In this document: piece by piece, positions 1 to 5,657 of the stretch | Numbering within the stretch: position 1 is the first letter of the stretch | How the letters are laid out: each line of letters starts with the position of its first letter | Assembly: GCA_030705745.1 (NCBI GenBank) | Contig: JAUZPT010000016.1 | Location: 1-18,273 of the forward strand | Reading direction: 5' to 3' | DNA: 18,273 nt | Source: Bacillota bacterium | Lineage (GTDB): Bacteria; Bacillota; Bacilli; Bacillales; Cytobacillaceae | Made by a program: the position numbers and the translations under genes | The notes under the pieces: generated by a model | The model's input: only the letters and a program-made list of their open reading frames with translations | The model's database searches: none | What the model was told of the DNA's origin: nothing

Positions 1-53
1 CCTGACCCGTACTCCCGCAGGAGTCTTCGCGCCTTCCGCTCCAATCAACAGAG
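1..53 (-). repeat. Partial dispersed GC-rich repeat element, copy 1 (cut by window edge)
   Basis: Read on the minus strand, this stretch begins TGTTGATTGGAGCGGA (35-50) and continues to GACTCCTGCGGGA (13-25). Both blocks occur in the same order in the complete copy at 440-577. This copy is in the opposite orientation, and its far end lies outside the window. No reading frame is apparent. It resembles the palindromic intergenic repeats scattered through Bacillaceae genomes; I cannot give the family a name. Confidence 0.75.
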
Positions 54-439
54 TTTTTTTCACTAAAGACTGTCAGCTCAAGGAATAAATAATTAAAAAT
101 AAGTGGTGAATTGACTGTTTAAACCAAAAGAGTTTGACCTAATTGAATATGAATTTGTTTCAATAAATGAATTGGTACCTGGGAAGTGCATAAGGAAAAG
201 ATAAGGTTAAATCGCTTATCTAAATTAGGAAAAATGCTTTATAAATTTAGGAAGGACAAAATTGAGCGAAGCTTCGCAGACTTAAAGAGCTGTATGGGCT
301 TCGCTACTGACGGTTACGGGGATTGAAGAATACTTACGAACAGGTTCTTCTTACTGCAGCTTGCCAAAATCTAAAAAAGATTGCAACACACTTAGAAAGG
401 TCGGAAATGGTGTGTTGCAATTCTTTAGGTAGAGTTGCC
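54..439. other. Gene-free stretch between two inverted repeat copies
   Basis: About 390 bases with no convincing coding region. Visible structure is limited to a GATAAG/CTTATC hairpin (200-205 with 215-220), a perfect 12-base palindrome GCGAAGCTTCGC (266-277) whose half GCTTCGC recurs at 298-304, a small GAAGAA/TTCTTC hairpin near 326-350, and the strong stem-loop at 380-421 listed separately. It may be ordinary intergenic DNA or the decayed remains of a gene or insertion; nothing in it is recognisable. Confidence 0.5.
380..421. repeat. 12-bp perfect inverted repeat (stem-loop)
   Basis: ATTGCAACACAC (380-391) pairs perfectly with GTGTGTTGCAAT (410-421) around an 18-base loop. A-rich sequence precedes the left arm and TTCTTT follows the right arm, so the pairing can extend with a bulge. 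It could be a weak terminator or the end of an old element. No gene ends just upstream, so a terminator role has no client in view. Confidence 0.55.
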
Positions 440-577
440 TCCTGTTGATTGGAGCGGAGGGCACTCGACTCCTGCGGGATCAAGAGGTCACTGAAGACCC
501 CGCAGGCGCCAAAGGCGCTGAGGAGGCTTCAGGACCTCCCCGCGGAAAGCGAGTGACCGGAGCGGAAATCAACAGGA
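440..577 (+). repeat. Dispersed GC-rich palindromic repeat element, copy 2 (complete, 138 bp)
   Basis: The ends are an 11-bp perfect inverted repeat, TCCTGTTGATT (440-450) and AATCAACAGGA (567-577). Just inside each end lies the same octamer GGAGCGGA in direct orientation (451-458 and 559-566). Internal pairings include CCTGCGGG/CCCGCAGG (471-478 with 499-506), GCGCC/GGCGC (506-510 with 514-518) and GGAGG/CCTCC (522-526 with 535-539), so a transcript would be highly folded. It is more GC-rich than its surroundings and has no open frame. It looks like a non-autonomous, MITE-like intergenic repeat; no clear target-site duplication is visible. Confidence 0.75.
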
Positions 578-633
578 CCATTATCAAGGACTATCACTAA
601 ATTAAATAGTAAGATTCTGAGAAATTAAAAAAA

Positions 634-660
634 TGTCGAGAAAATACCCCATTCTCGACA
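634..660 (-). terminator. Rho-independent terminator of the cotJ operon
   Basis: TGTCGAGAA (634-642) pairs perfectly with TTCTCGACA (652-660) around a 9-base loop. On the minus strand it is followed by seven T residues (minus-strand reading of 627-633). A second hairpin, GCAGCC/GGCTGC (667-672 with 678-683), sits between it and the cotJC stop, making a tandem arrangement. Confidence 0.8.
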
Positions 661-697
661 ATCTGAGCAGCCAATACGGCTGCTTCTTATTTTAATG

Positions 698-1267
698 TTA
701 AAAAAATTTCTGTCGGTCGCGTTCTTCCTTCAAAATTTCGACTGCTTCCCTAAATCGCTGTGAATGAATGATTTCCCTTTCACGTAGGAAGCGCAAGCTG
801 TCATTTAAATCTGGATCATCGCTTAAATCGATAATCCATTGGTACGTGGCACGAGCTTTCTCCTCGGCAGCAATGTCCTCATATAAATCTGCAATCGGAT
901 CACCCTTCGCCTGTATATATGAAGCGGTCCATGGTACACCAGAGGCATTTTGATAGAACAGGGCGTTGTCGTGGCTGGCGTAGTGTTCACCAAGCCCCGC
1001 GGCCTTTAATTGATCGGGTGTTGCATCCTTTGTGAGTTTATAAATCATGGTAGCAATCATTTCCAAATGTGCAAATTCCTCTGTACCGATATCGGTGAGA
1101 AGGCCGATCACCTTGCTTGGAATCGAGTAACGCTGGTTCAAATAGCGAAGAGCAGCTGCTAGCTCACCATCTGCGCCACCATATTGTTCTGTTAAGTATT
1201 TTGCCAGCATCGGGTTGCACGTACTAACCCTGACCGGATATTGAAGCTTCTTCTCATACACCCACAT
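698..1267 (-). CDS. cotJC: Spore coat protein CotJC, manganese-catalase family
   Basis: At 189 residues this matches the usual length of CotJC, a spore-coat protein of the dimanganese catalase family that probably breaks down peroxide in or at the coat. The ferritin-like four-helix fold is indicated by the metal-ligand pattern: Glu35 (DGELAAAL), Glu63-Glu64 with His67 (TEEFAHLE), Glu135-Glu136 (AAEEKARA) and Glu165 with His168 (REIIHS). The start has a strong ribosome-binding site, GGAGGG, about ten bases upstream. It is the last gene of cotJA-cotJB-cotJC and lies 24 bases after cotJB. In B. subtilis the operon is made in the mother cell under SigmaE. Identification is firm; catalase activity of CotJC proteins is inferred from the family. 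Confidence 0.95.
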   Translation of the reverse strand: MWVYEKKLQYPVRVSTCNPMLAKYLTEQYGGADGELAAALRYLNQRYSIPSKVIGLLTDIGTEEFAHLEMIATMIYKLTKDATPDQLKAAGLGEHYASHDNALFYQNASGVPWTASYIQAKGDPIADLYEDIAAEEKARATYQWIIDLSDDPDLNDSLRFLREREIIHSQRFREAVEILKEERDRQKFF

Positions 1268-1291
1268 GTCCGTTCAATCCCTCCTTTTTTT

Positions 1292-1552
1292 CTAAACTTC
1301 CCATGGCCATGGCGAAGCTGACCAATTCCAAGGGTAAGCAGAATAGCTGTTTCCATATTGCATCAATGGGCCAAATTGGCTTTCGAATGCTTTTTTTAAA
1401 CGTTTTCGTTCCTTCGTGTAATGGTTGAATTGATTGATGGACTCAAGGTCATCAGAATGAGTATCCAAATAGAGCGTCAGTTCAACCAGGACAAAGTCAA
1501 CAGCCTGAAGCTGTTCCAAAGCCTCATAGTATTGAGCGGGAACTTGATTCAT
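1292..1552 (-). CDS. cotJB: Spore coat protein CotJB
   Basis: This 86-residue protein matches the length and sequence style of CotJB. It has a helical, acidic N-terminal part (residues 1-60, including the VELTLYLDTH segment), then a short tail rich in Pro, Trp and Tyr (YPWNWSASPWPW). Its start overlaps the cotJA stop by four bases (ATGA), indicating translational coupling. CotJB is a minor coat component assembled with CotJA and CotJC; its biochemical role is unknown. Gene order and overlap leave little doubt about the identity. Confidence 0.93.
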   Translation of the reverse strand: MNQVPAQYYEALEQLQAVDFVLVELTLYLDTHSDDLESINQFNHYTKERKRLKKAFESQFGPLMQYGNSYSAYPWNWSASPWPWEV

Positions 1553-1779
1553 GTACCTTGGCCTCCTTTTGCTTTTTCATTTGGGCTGTAATACGGGTCA
1601 TTAAACGCTACCCACAGCGTTCCATTTTTCAATGCCTCCATTGGTGAAAACTGTGGGAGATTCGGTGGCTGATATCCTATATATAAGTGTGGAGGTGTAG
1701 AATACGATTTCTCTTCTATTGGTTTGCAAGGATCAAATGGACTGTAATAGGGATTATAGGTTTTATAGTGGGTGTTCAT
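1549..1779 (-). CDS. cotJA: Spore coat associated protein CotJA
   Basis: This is the first gene of the cotJ operon. The 76-residue product is rich in Pro and Tyr (for example YNPYYSPFDPC and IGYQPPNLPQF), as expected for a CotJA coat protein, which is needed for CotJC assembly into the spore in B. subtilis. I chose the ATG at 1777-1779 because AAGGGAGGA (minus strand, 1785-1793) sits at ideal distance. A longer frame from a TTG at 1806 would place this ribosome-binding site inside the gene and is unlikely. The end overlaps cotJB. Confidence 0.92.
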   Translation of the reverse strand: MNTHYKTYNPYYSPFDPCKPIEEKSYSTPPHLYIGYQPPNLPQFSPMEALKNGTLWVAFNDPYYSPNEKAKGGQGT

Positions 1780-1809
1780 AATTGTCCTCCCTTTATTCGA
1801 TATCAATTA

Positions 1810-1838
1810 ATCTTATGAAACAATTGTTCATACATGAC
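1810..1838 (-). promoter_or_regulatory. SigmaE-like promoter of cotJ operon
   Basis: On the minus strand GTCATGT (1832-1838) is followed after 14 bases by CATAAGAT (1810-1817). This fits the SigmaE pattern (a -35 like KMATATT, spacer 13-15, a -10 like CATACAHT) with a good -10. It lies about 30 bases upstream of the cotJA start, and the cotJ operon of B. subtilis is SigmaE-controlled. The match was judged by eye. Confidence 0.6.
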
Positions 1839-1924
1839 ATAAATCTTTAAAAGAAAAAGGGATTTTGAGATACATGTTGAAATATAGTAAGTAGGGTTCG
1901 AATTCTTTTTTAGAGGTGATAGAA

Positions 1925-2560
1925 ATGTTCGTAAAAAGCATAATGATTCCAAAATTCAATTGTTTTATGATTCAGCATGACGACAATTTAAAGAATGCGC
2001 TACTAAAGCTGGAAGAACATCATATCGACGGGTTGCCTGTTTTGAATGGCGAAGAATATGCAGGAGTTGTGACAAAATATCGTATTTACCATAACTTTTT
2101 TCTTTCTGGAAAAGAAAAAGAAGATTTTTTGGAGAACACACTAGTTAAAGATATAGCTACTTATCAAGATAAGTATTTAGAGGGTGGGGAAATTCTCGAG
2201 AAAACATTGTTTGAATTGAAAGATTTCCCGTTGCTTGCTGTCGTTGACACAAATAAAAAATTTCTCGGCATCGTTACGAGATTTGATGTTATGGCTCAAT
2301 TTCAAAGTGCATTCGGCGTAAATCAACGGGGTGTACGAATTGCCTTTACCTCGGTAGAAACTGAAGGCAGAATTGCCAGATTGGCTGAAATTGCCCATCA
2401 TTTCCATGAACATATCATTTCGCTTGTAACCTTCGATGAGACGGATAAACTAGTCAGAAGGATTGTTTTGAAGGTGGAAAAGAAAGATAATATCGATAAA
2501 TTCATTAAAAAACTTGAGGAACACGGTTTTCGGATTTTGGATATTCACGAGGACGAATAA
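1925..2560 (+). CDS. AcuB-like protein with two CBS domains and an ACT domain
   Basis: The 211-residue protein has a CBS pair (about residues 5-58 and 75-125; motifs DGLPVLNGEEYAGVVTKY and PLLAVVDTNKKFLGIVT) and then a βαβ ACT-like domain (about 136-208, beginning GVRIAFTSVE). This is the architecture of AcuB, a protein linked to acetoin use and acetyl-CoA synthetase regulation; CBS pairs usually sense adenine nucleotides. No acuA or acuC is nearby, so the pathway assignment is not supported and I give no gene name. ATG 1925 is preferred over a GTG at 1916 because AGAGGTGAT (1912-1920) is the ribosome-binding site for the ATG. A strong terminator follows. Confidence 0.8.
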   Translation: MFVKSIMIPKFNCFMIQHDDNLKNALLKLEEHHIDGLPVLNGEEYAGVVTKYRIYHNFFLSGKEKEDFLENTLVKDIATYQDKYLEGGEILEKTLFELKDFPLLAVVDTNKKFLGIVTRFDVMAQFQSAFGVNQRGVRIAFTSVETEGRIARLAEIAHHFHEHIISLVTFDETDKLVRRIVLKVEKKDNIDKFIKKLEEHGFRILDIHEDE

Positions 2561-2581
2561 ACTTAGCATGAAAAAGTATCC

Positions 2582-2618
2582 AATCCCTCTCATATACATT
2601 TATGGGAGGGATTTTTTT
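2582..2618 (+). terminator. Rho-independent terminator overlapping the next gene's RBS
   Basis: AATCCCTCTCAT (2582-2593) pairs with ATGGGAGGGATT (2602-2613) with one G-U pair and an 8-base loop, followed by a T run (2612-2618). The right arm also contains GGGAGGG (2604-2610), the only plausible ribosome-binding site for the membrane-protein gene starting at 2617. Confidence 0.85.
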
Positions 2619-2982
2619 GAGGGAAATTTTAATAAAATTGATTATAGGTGCAGCGAGCGGCTATTTATTTATAATGTGGTTACCCGTGAAAAGTACATTG
2701 GATATAGGAATGTTTTTCGTTGACTTAGTCGTGTACCCAATTAAATTTCTTGCGGCTTCCATTGCCTTTACGGTTGCGTTAATTGTGAATGGTTCATTAA
2801 TGAAAGAAATTATGATTAATACTTTACGGGATATGAAAAGCGAAACCTCCATTCGAAAAGAAACGCTACTGTGCTATTCGGTGATATTTAATTTTACCTT
2901 TTTGTTTCACGTTGGTTGGATCCAAGCACTTGTTTTTTTATGTTTTACGCTTGTGTATGTTATGATTTCCCTATATTTTTAG
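2617..2982 (+). CDS. Small multi-span membrane protein of unknown function
   Basis: The 121-residue product is strongly hydrophobic, with about four membrane segments (roughly residues 3-21, 33-58, 84-101 and 103-121) and one polar loop (about 62-83, LMKEIMINTLRDMKSETSIR) between the second and third. I do not recognise the family. Its position just upstream of the ypbG-like gene is that of ypbF in B. subtilis, but I see no sequence basis for equating them. The likely start is TTG 2617, six bases after GGGAGGG; an in-frame ATG at 2602 lies in the hairpin and has no ribosome-binding site. It lies 27 bases before the phosphoesterase gene, so the two probably share a transcript. Confidence 0.7.
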   Translation: MREILIKLIIGAASGYLFIMWLPVKSTLDIGMFFVDLVVYPIKFLAASIAFTVALIVNGSLMKEIMINTLRDMKSETSIRKETLLCYSVIFNFTFLFHVGWIQALVFLCFTLVYVMISLYF

Positions 2983-3009
2983 AAAAACAATTAAGGAGTT
3001 CGTAACGAT

Positions 3010-3780
3010 ATGGCTATTTTGGCACTACTTTTGGCTGCAGGACTTTGGTTATTGATACATATGTTGATAGAAGCGTTTTCAAATAAAGTCGTTGAACAGG
3101 ACTTGTTTTTTTCGGATTTTCCTAAATCGTTCGGGAAAGTAACTTTGTTTTTCATCTCCGATATTCATCGAAGGACTGTTTCTGACAATATGTTAAAAAA
3201 AGTAAAAGGGCGTGCGGATATCGTCATTATCGGTGGAGATATAATAGAAAAAGGCGTCCCATTTAATCGTGTAAAAGAAAATGTGAAAAAGCTAAAAGAA
3301 ATTGGTCCAGTATATTTTGTATGGGGAAATAATGATTATGAAGTGGATTATCACGAATTAGATGCCATTTTATTGGAGAATAAGGTTAAAATTCTTGATA
3401 ATACTGCCGTAACCTTTGAATCGGCAGAAGGCGAGAAATTATCTTTGTTAGGAGTGGATGATTTATCGCTTAAACGAGACAGGCTTGACTTGTCCCTGCA
3501 GGATGCAGAGGATGAAAGCTTCAAGATTCTGGCGAGCCACAATCCTAAAATTACGGAAAAAATACTATCTGAACATCAAATTAGTCTTGTTTTAAGCGGA
3601 CATACGCATGGAGGGCAAATTCATATTTTTGGTTATAGCCCGCATGAGCGCGGGAAAACAGAAGTTCTAAAAAACACGATGGTATTAATCAGCAACGGAT
3701 ATGGAACAACGACTATTCCCTTAAGATTGGGAGCACCTGCACAATGCCATCTTATTACGTTAAAAACAAAGGACGTATAA
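3010..3780 (+). CDS. ypbG: Membrane-anchored calcineurin-like metallophosphoesterase (YpbG family)
   Basis: The five metal-binding blocks of the calcineurin-like phosphoesterase superfamily are all present: DIH (Asp51, His53), GGD (Asp77), GNND (residues 106-109), SHNP (His177) and GHTH (His198, His200), followed by GGQI. An N-terminal hydrophobic segment (residues 2-22) anchors it to the membrane. The catalytic domain contains no long second hydrophobic stretch, so I expect it on one face only; which face cannot be read securely. Homologues with this layout include YpbG and YkuE, the latter linked to lipid and cell-wall associated phosphoesterase activity; substrate here is unknown. The name ypbG rests on position next to mecB. 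AAGGAG at 2993-2998 supports the start. Confidence 0.85.
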   Translation: MAILALLLAAGLWLLIHMLIEAFSNKVVEQDLFFSDFPKSFGKVTLFFISDIHRRTVSDNMLKKVKGRADIVIIGGDIIEKGVPFNRVKENVKKLKEIGPVYFVWGNNDYEVDYHELDAILLENKVKILDNTAVTFESAEGEKLSLLGVDDLSLKRDRLDLSLQDAEDESFKILASHNPKITEKILSEHQISLVLSGHTHGGQIHIFGYSPHERGKTEVLKNTMVLISNGYGTTTIPLRLGAPAQCHLITLKTKDV

Positions 3781-3785
3781 CTATA

Positions 3786-3838
3786 TACAACCGATACAAA
3801 TTTTACTGACCCTCAACCGTTTTTGTATAATCTTTGTA
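3786..3838. promoter_or_regulatory. Candidate CarH-family operator: two TACAA and two TTGTA half-sites
   Basis: TACAA occurs at 3786-3790 and 3795-3799, and its complement TTGTA at 3823-3827 and 3834-3838. ATACAAA (3794-3800) is a perfect inverted partner of TTTGTAT (3822-3828 and 3833-3839). These repeats flank and overlap the promoter of the MerR/B12 gene that starts at 3872, as expected for autoregulation. The site is proposed from symmetry and position only. Confidence 0.4.
3802..3831 (+). promoter_or_regulatory. SigmaA-type promoter of the MerR/B12 regulator gene
   Basis: TTTACT (3802-3807) is followed after 18 bases by a perfect -10, TATAAT (3826-3831). The -10 overlaps one of the TTGTA half-sites, so a bound repressor would block it. 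The gene starts about 40 bases downstream. Confidence 0.6.
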
Positions 3839-3871
3839 TGGAAGGCGTTACTACGTCATGGAGGAAAGTAA

Positions 3872-4777
3872 ATGACCGATCAGGAAGGTAAATATAATAT
3901 TAAAGCCGCATCGAAAATACTCGGAATTCAATCAGGAACGCTAAGGGCTTGGGAAAGGCGTTATCAAATGGTTGCGCCTGTAAGGAATGAAGCAGGCCAC
4001 CGATTGTATACTGACGAACATATAAAAATATTGAAATGGTTGATTGGAAAAATAAATCAAGGTTTTACAATTGGTCAAGCTGTCTCGTTGCTGGAAAACA
4101 ACGAGCTGCATCATACGGAATCCGTGGAGCAGGGAAGCAAATTTTCCGAACTTATTGACGAATTGTTGAATGCATTTATCCAATTCGATGAACGAAAGGC
4201 TCAGGAAGTGATCAACACATGCCTTAGCTTGTATACAACAGATAAAGTAATTACTGAGGTATTTGGCACTGTCCTTATTAAAATTGGCAAGCTGTGGGAA
4301 ATAGGGAAAATTACAAGCGCTCATGAACACTTTGCGACTGCCATTCTTCGTTCAAGGGTCGGAATGATTCTTCACAGTTTTCCATTAAACTCCCTTTTGC
4401 CGAAGGTCGTCACGATTTGTGCGCCGGGAGAATGGCATGAGATGGGCTTAATGATGTTTACGTTATTTTTACGAAGAAAAGGATTTGATGTCGTTTATCT
4501 TGGATCGAGCATTGCAGAACAGGATATTGATGAAGTGCTCCAAATTATTAAGCCCAAGTTTTTATTTATTTCCTGTACGTTGAAAGATAATGGAATTGCA
4601 GCTGTCAACCTGGCAAACCGCCTAGCATCCGAATACAAAAGTATGCATATCGGTCTCGGTGGAAATGCAATTGACACCTTAGCAAAACCACAGAAAGATA
4701 AAATTGCTGAGTTTATTGTAGGCGGTTCTGTATTGGATTGGGAACACTGGCTAAAAGAAAAAATCACTCGCGTGTAG
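3872..4777 (+). CDS. MerR-family regulator with B12-binding domain (CarH/LitR-like)
   Basis: A 301-residue three-part protein. Residues 8-75 form a MerR winged helix (LRAWERRY at 24-31; GHRLYTDE at 42-49). About 90-170 is the helical cobalamin-cap domain and 177-299 the Rossmann B12-binding domain. The cobalamin signature of CarH is complete: Trp142, nine residues, then Glu152-His153, and the ExHxxG motif at 187-192 with His189 as the expected cobalt ligand. In characterised CarH/LitR proteins adenosylcobalamin in the dark holds a DNA-binding tetramer, and light breaks the Co-C bond and releases the DNA, usually freeing carotenoid genes. No carotenoid gene is in this window, so the targets are unknown apart from possible autoregulation. 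GGAGGAAAG before the ATG supports the start. Confidence 0.85.
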   Translation: MTDQEGKYNIKAASKILGIQSGTLRAWERRYQMVAPVRNEAGHRLYTDEHIKILKWLIGKINQGFTIGQAVSLLENNELHHTESVEQGSKFSELIDELLNAFIQFDERKAQEVINTCLSLYTTDKVITEVFGTVLIKIGKLWEIGKITSAHEHFATAILRSRVGMILHSFPLNSLLPKVVTICAPGEWHEMGLMMFTLFLRRKGFDVVYLGSSIAEQDIDEVLQIIKPKFLFISCTLKDNGIAAVNLANRLASEYKSMHIGLGGNAIDTLAKPQKDKIAEFIVGGSVLDWEHWLKEKITRV

Positions 4778-4846
4778 ACAATTCACCATCCTCTTACAAT
4801 GACATAGACTAAAAACAAGAGTAATGTCATGGCAGGAGGCAAAATC

Positions 4847-5425
4847 ATGCGTTTGGAGCGCTTAACTACAAATAAGATAAAAATCTTCTTATCTTCTGAT
4901 GACTTATTTGAAAGGGGATTATCCAAGGAAGATATATGGAAAGATTCAATGAAATGGCATCAGCTTTTTCATGATATGCTCGAAGAAGCCAGCGAGGAAT
5001 TTGATGTGGATTTTGAGGGCTCTGTAGCTGTAGAGATTTTCTCATTGCACGCTCAAGGGATGATAATGATCATAACGATTGACGATGTATCGGAGGAAAA
5101 TGAGATTCTGTATGACGGTTTTATCGAAATGCAAGTTAGAATGGAATCCTCTGAAGATCTTTTATATACATTTGATTCATTTGAAGATATTATTGGGCTA
5201 GCCAAACGATTGTTTTCAATGAGCATTGGTGGCGGAACGATCTATCATTTGAATCAAAATTATTTTTTTCTGATGAAAACGACAGAACAATTGGATGTCG
5301 ACAGAATTGCTTCCATCCTATCGGAATATGGTGATCCATCCATAGTTACTATCTGTAGACTTGAGGAATATGGAAAAGTAATCATGGAAAATAATGCGGT
5401 GGAAACCATTCTTCAATTTTTCTAG
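4847..5425 (+). CDS. mecB: Adaptor protein MecB (YpbH), MecA family
   Basis: The 192-residue protein begins MRLERLTTNKIKIFLSSDDL, the typical start of the MecA/YpbH N-terminal substrate-binding domain (residues 1-80). A short acidic linker leads to the C-terminal ClpC-binding domain (about 105-192, with FDSFEDIIGLAKRL). MecA-type adaptors deliver substrates to the ClpCP protease; in B. subtilis MecA targets ComK, and YpbH affects competence and sporulation. Short linker, length and the place between ypbG and gudB indicate the MecB paralogue rather than MecA. ATG 4847 is chosen because AGGAGG (4834-4839) precedes it; an in-frame ATG at 4829 would swallow that site. The last codons form one arm of a long stem-loop. 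Confidence 0.87.
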   Translation: MRLERLTTNKIKIFLSSDDLFERGLSKEDIWKDSMKWHQLFHDMLEEASEEFDVDFEGSVAVEIFSLHAQGMIMIITIDDVSEENEILYDGFIEMQVRMESSEDLLYTFDSFEDIIGLAKRLFSMSIGGGTIYHLNQNYFFLMKTTEQLDVDRIASILSEYGDPSIVTICRLEEYGKVIMENNAVETILQFF

Positions 5426-5446
5426 TTGAAGAATGGTTTTCACCGC
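5396..5446 (+). terminator. Long stem-loop spanning the mecB stop codon
   Basis: GCGGTG and AAACCATTCTTCAA (5396-5416) pair with TTGAAGAATGGTTT and CACCGC (5426-5446), a stem of about 21 bp with one G-U pair. The mecB stop codon TAG (5423-5425) lies at the edge of the 9-base loop. The sequence after it (CTCTTTGCTCC) is only moderately T-rich, so it may end transcription weakly or protect the 3' end of the message. Confidence 0.65.
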
Positions 5447-5575
5447 CTCTTTGCTCCTAAATTAACACATGACAGATGCTGAATCTTTTGACTAGATTTT
5501 TTCTTACTAGTAATAATAGTTTTGGTAGCGTTTACATAAACTTTTCTGAATAAGCTTTTAAAATGATATTTGTTC

Positions 5576-5603
5576 TTGCATATATCATCTAAACGTGTAT
5601 ACT
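5576..5603 (+). promoter_or_regulatory. SigmaA-type promoter of gudB
   Basis: TTGCAT (5576-5581) is followed after 16 bases by TATACT (5598-5603), about 55 bases before the gudB start. The surrounding 5447-5657 region holds no other gene or clear riboswitch fold. Confidence 0.6.
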
Positions 5604-5657
5604 ATGTCATGAAAGCGGACAACATTCGTACTCGCAATTTCTTTAGGAGGTTTACTA

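Noticed and set aside
54..697. tRNA, CRISPR array or transposase gene in the gene-free left end
   Set aside because: I looked for cloverleaf arms, regularly spaced repeats and coding frames and saw none. The repeats present are palindromic elements and hairpins.
3941..4330. Minus-strand frame of 129 codons within the CarH-like gene
   Set aside because: Cys/Phe-rich composition typical of an antisense shadow; no ribosome-binding site.
4795..4810. Candidate promoters (TAGACA / TACAAT and TTCACC / TAGACT) upstream of mecB
   Set aside because: The first pair has a 14-base spacer and the second matches only 4 of 6 bases in each box. Not strong enough to list.
4799..4830. ATGACAT / ATGTCAT inverted repeat before mecB
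   Set aside because: Only 7 bp with an 18-base gap in AT-rich DNA; could easily occur by chance.
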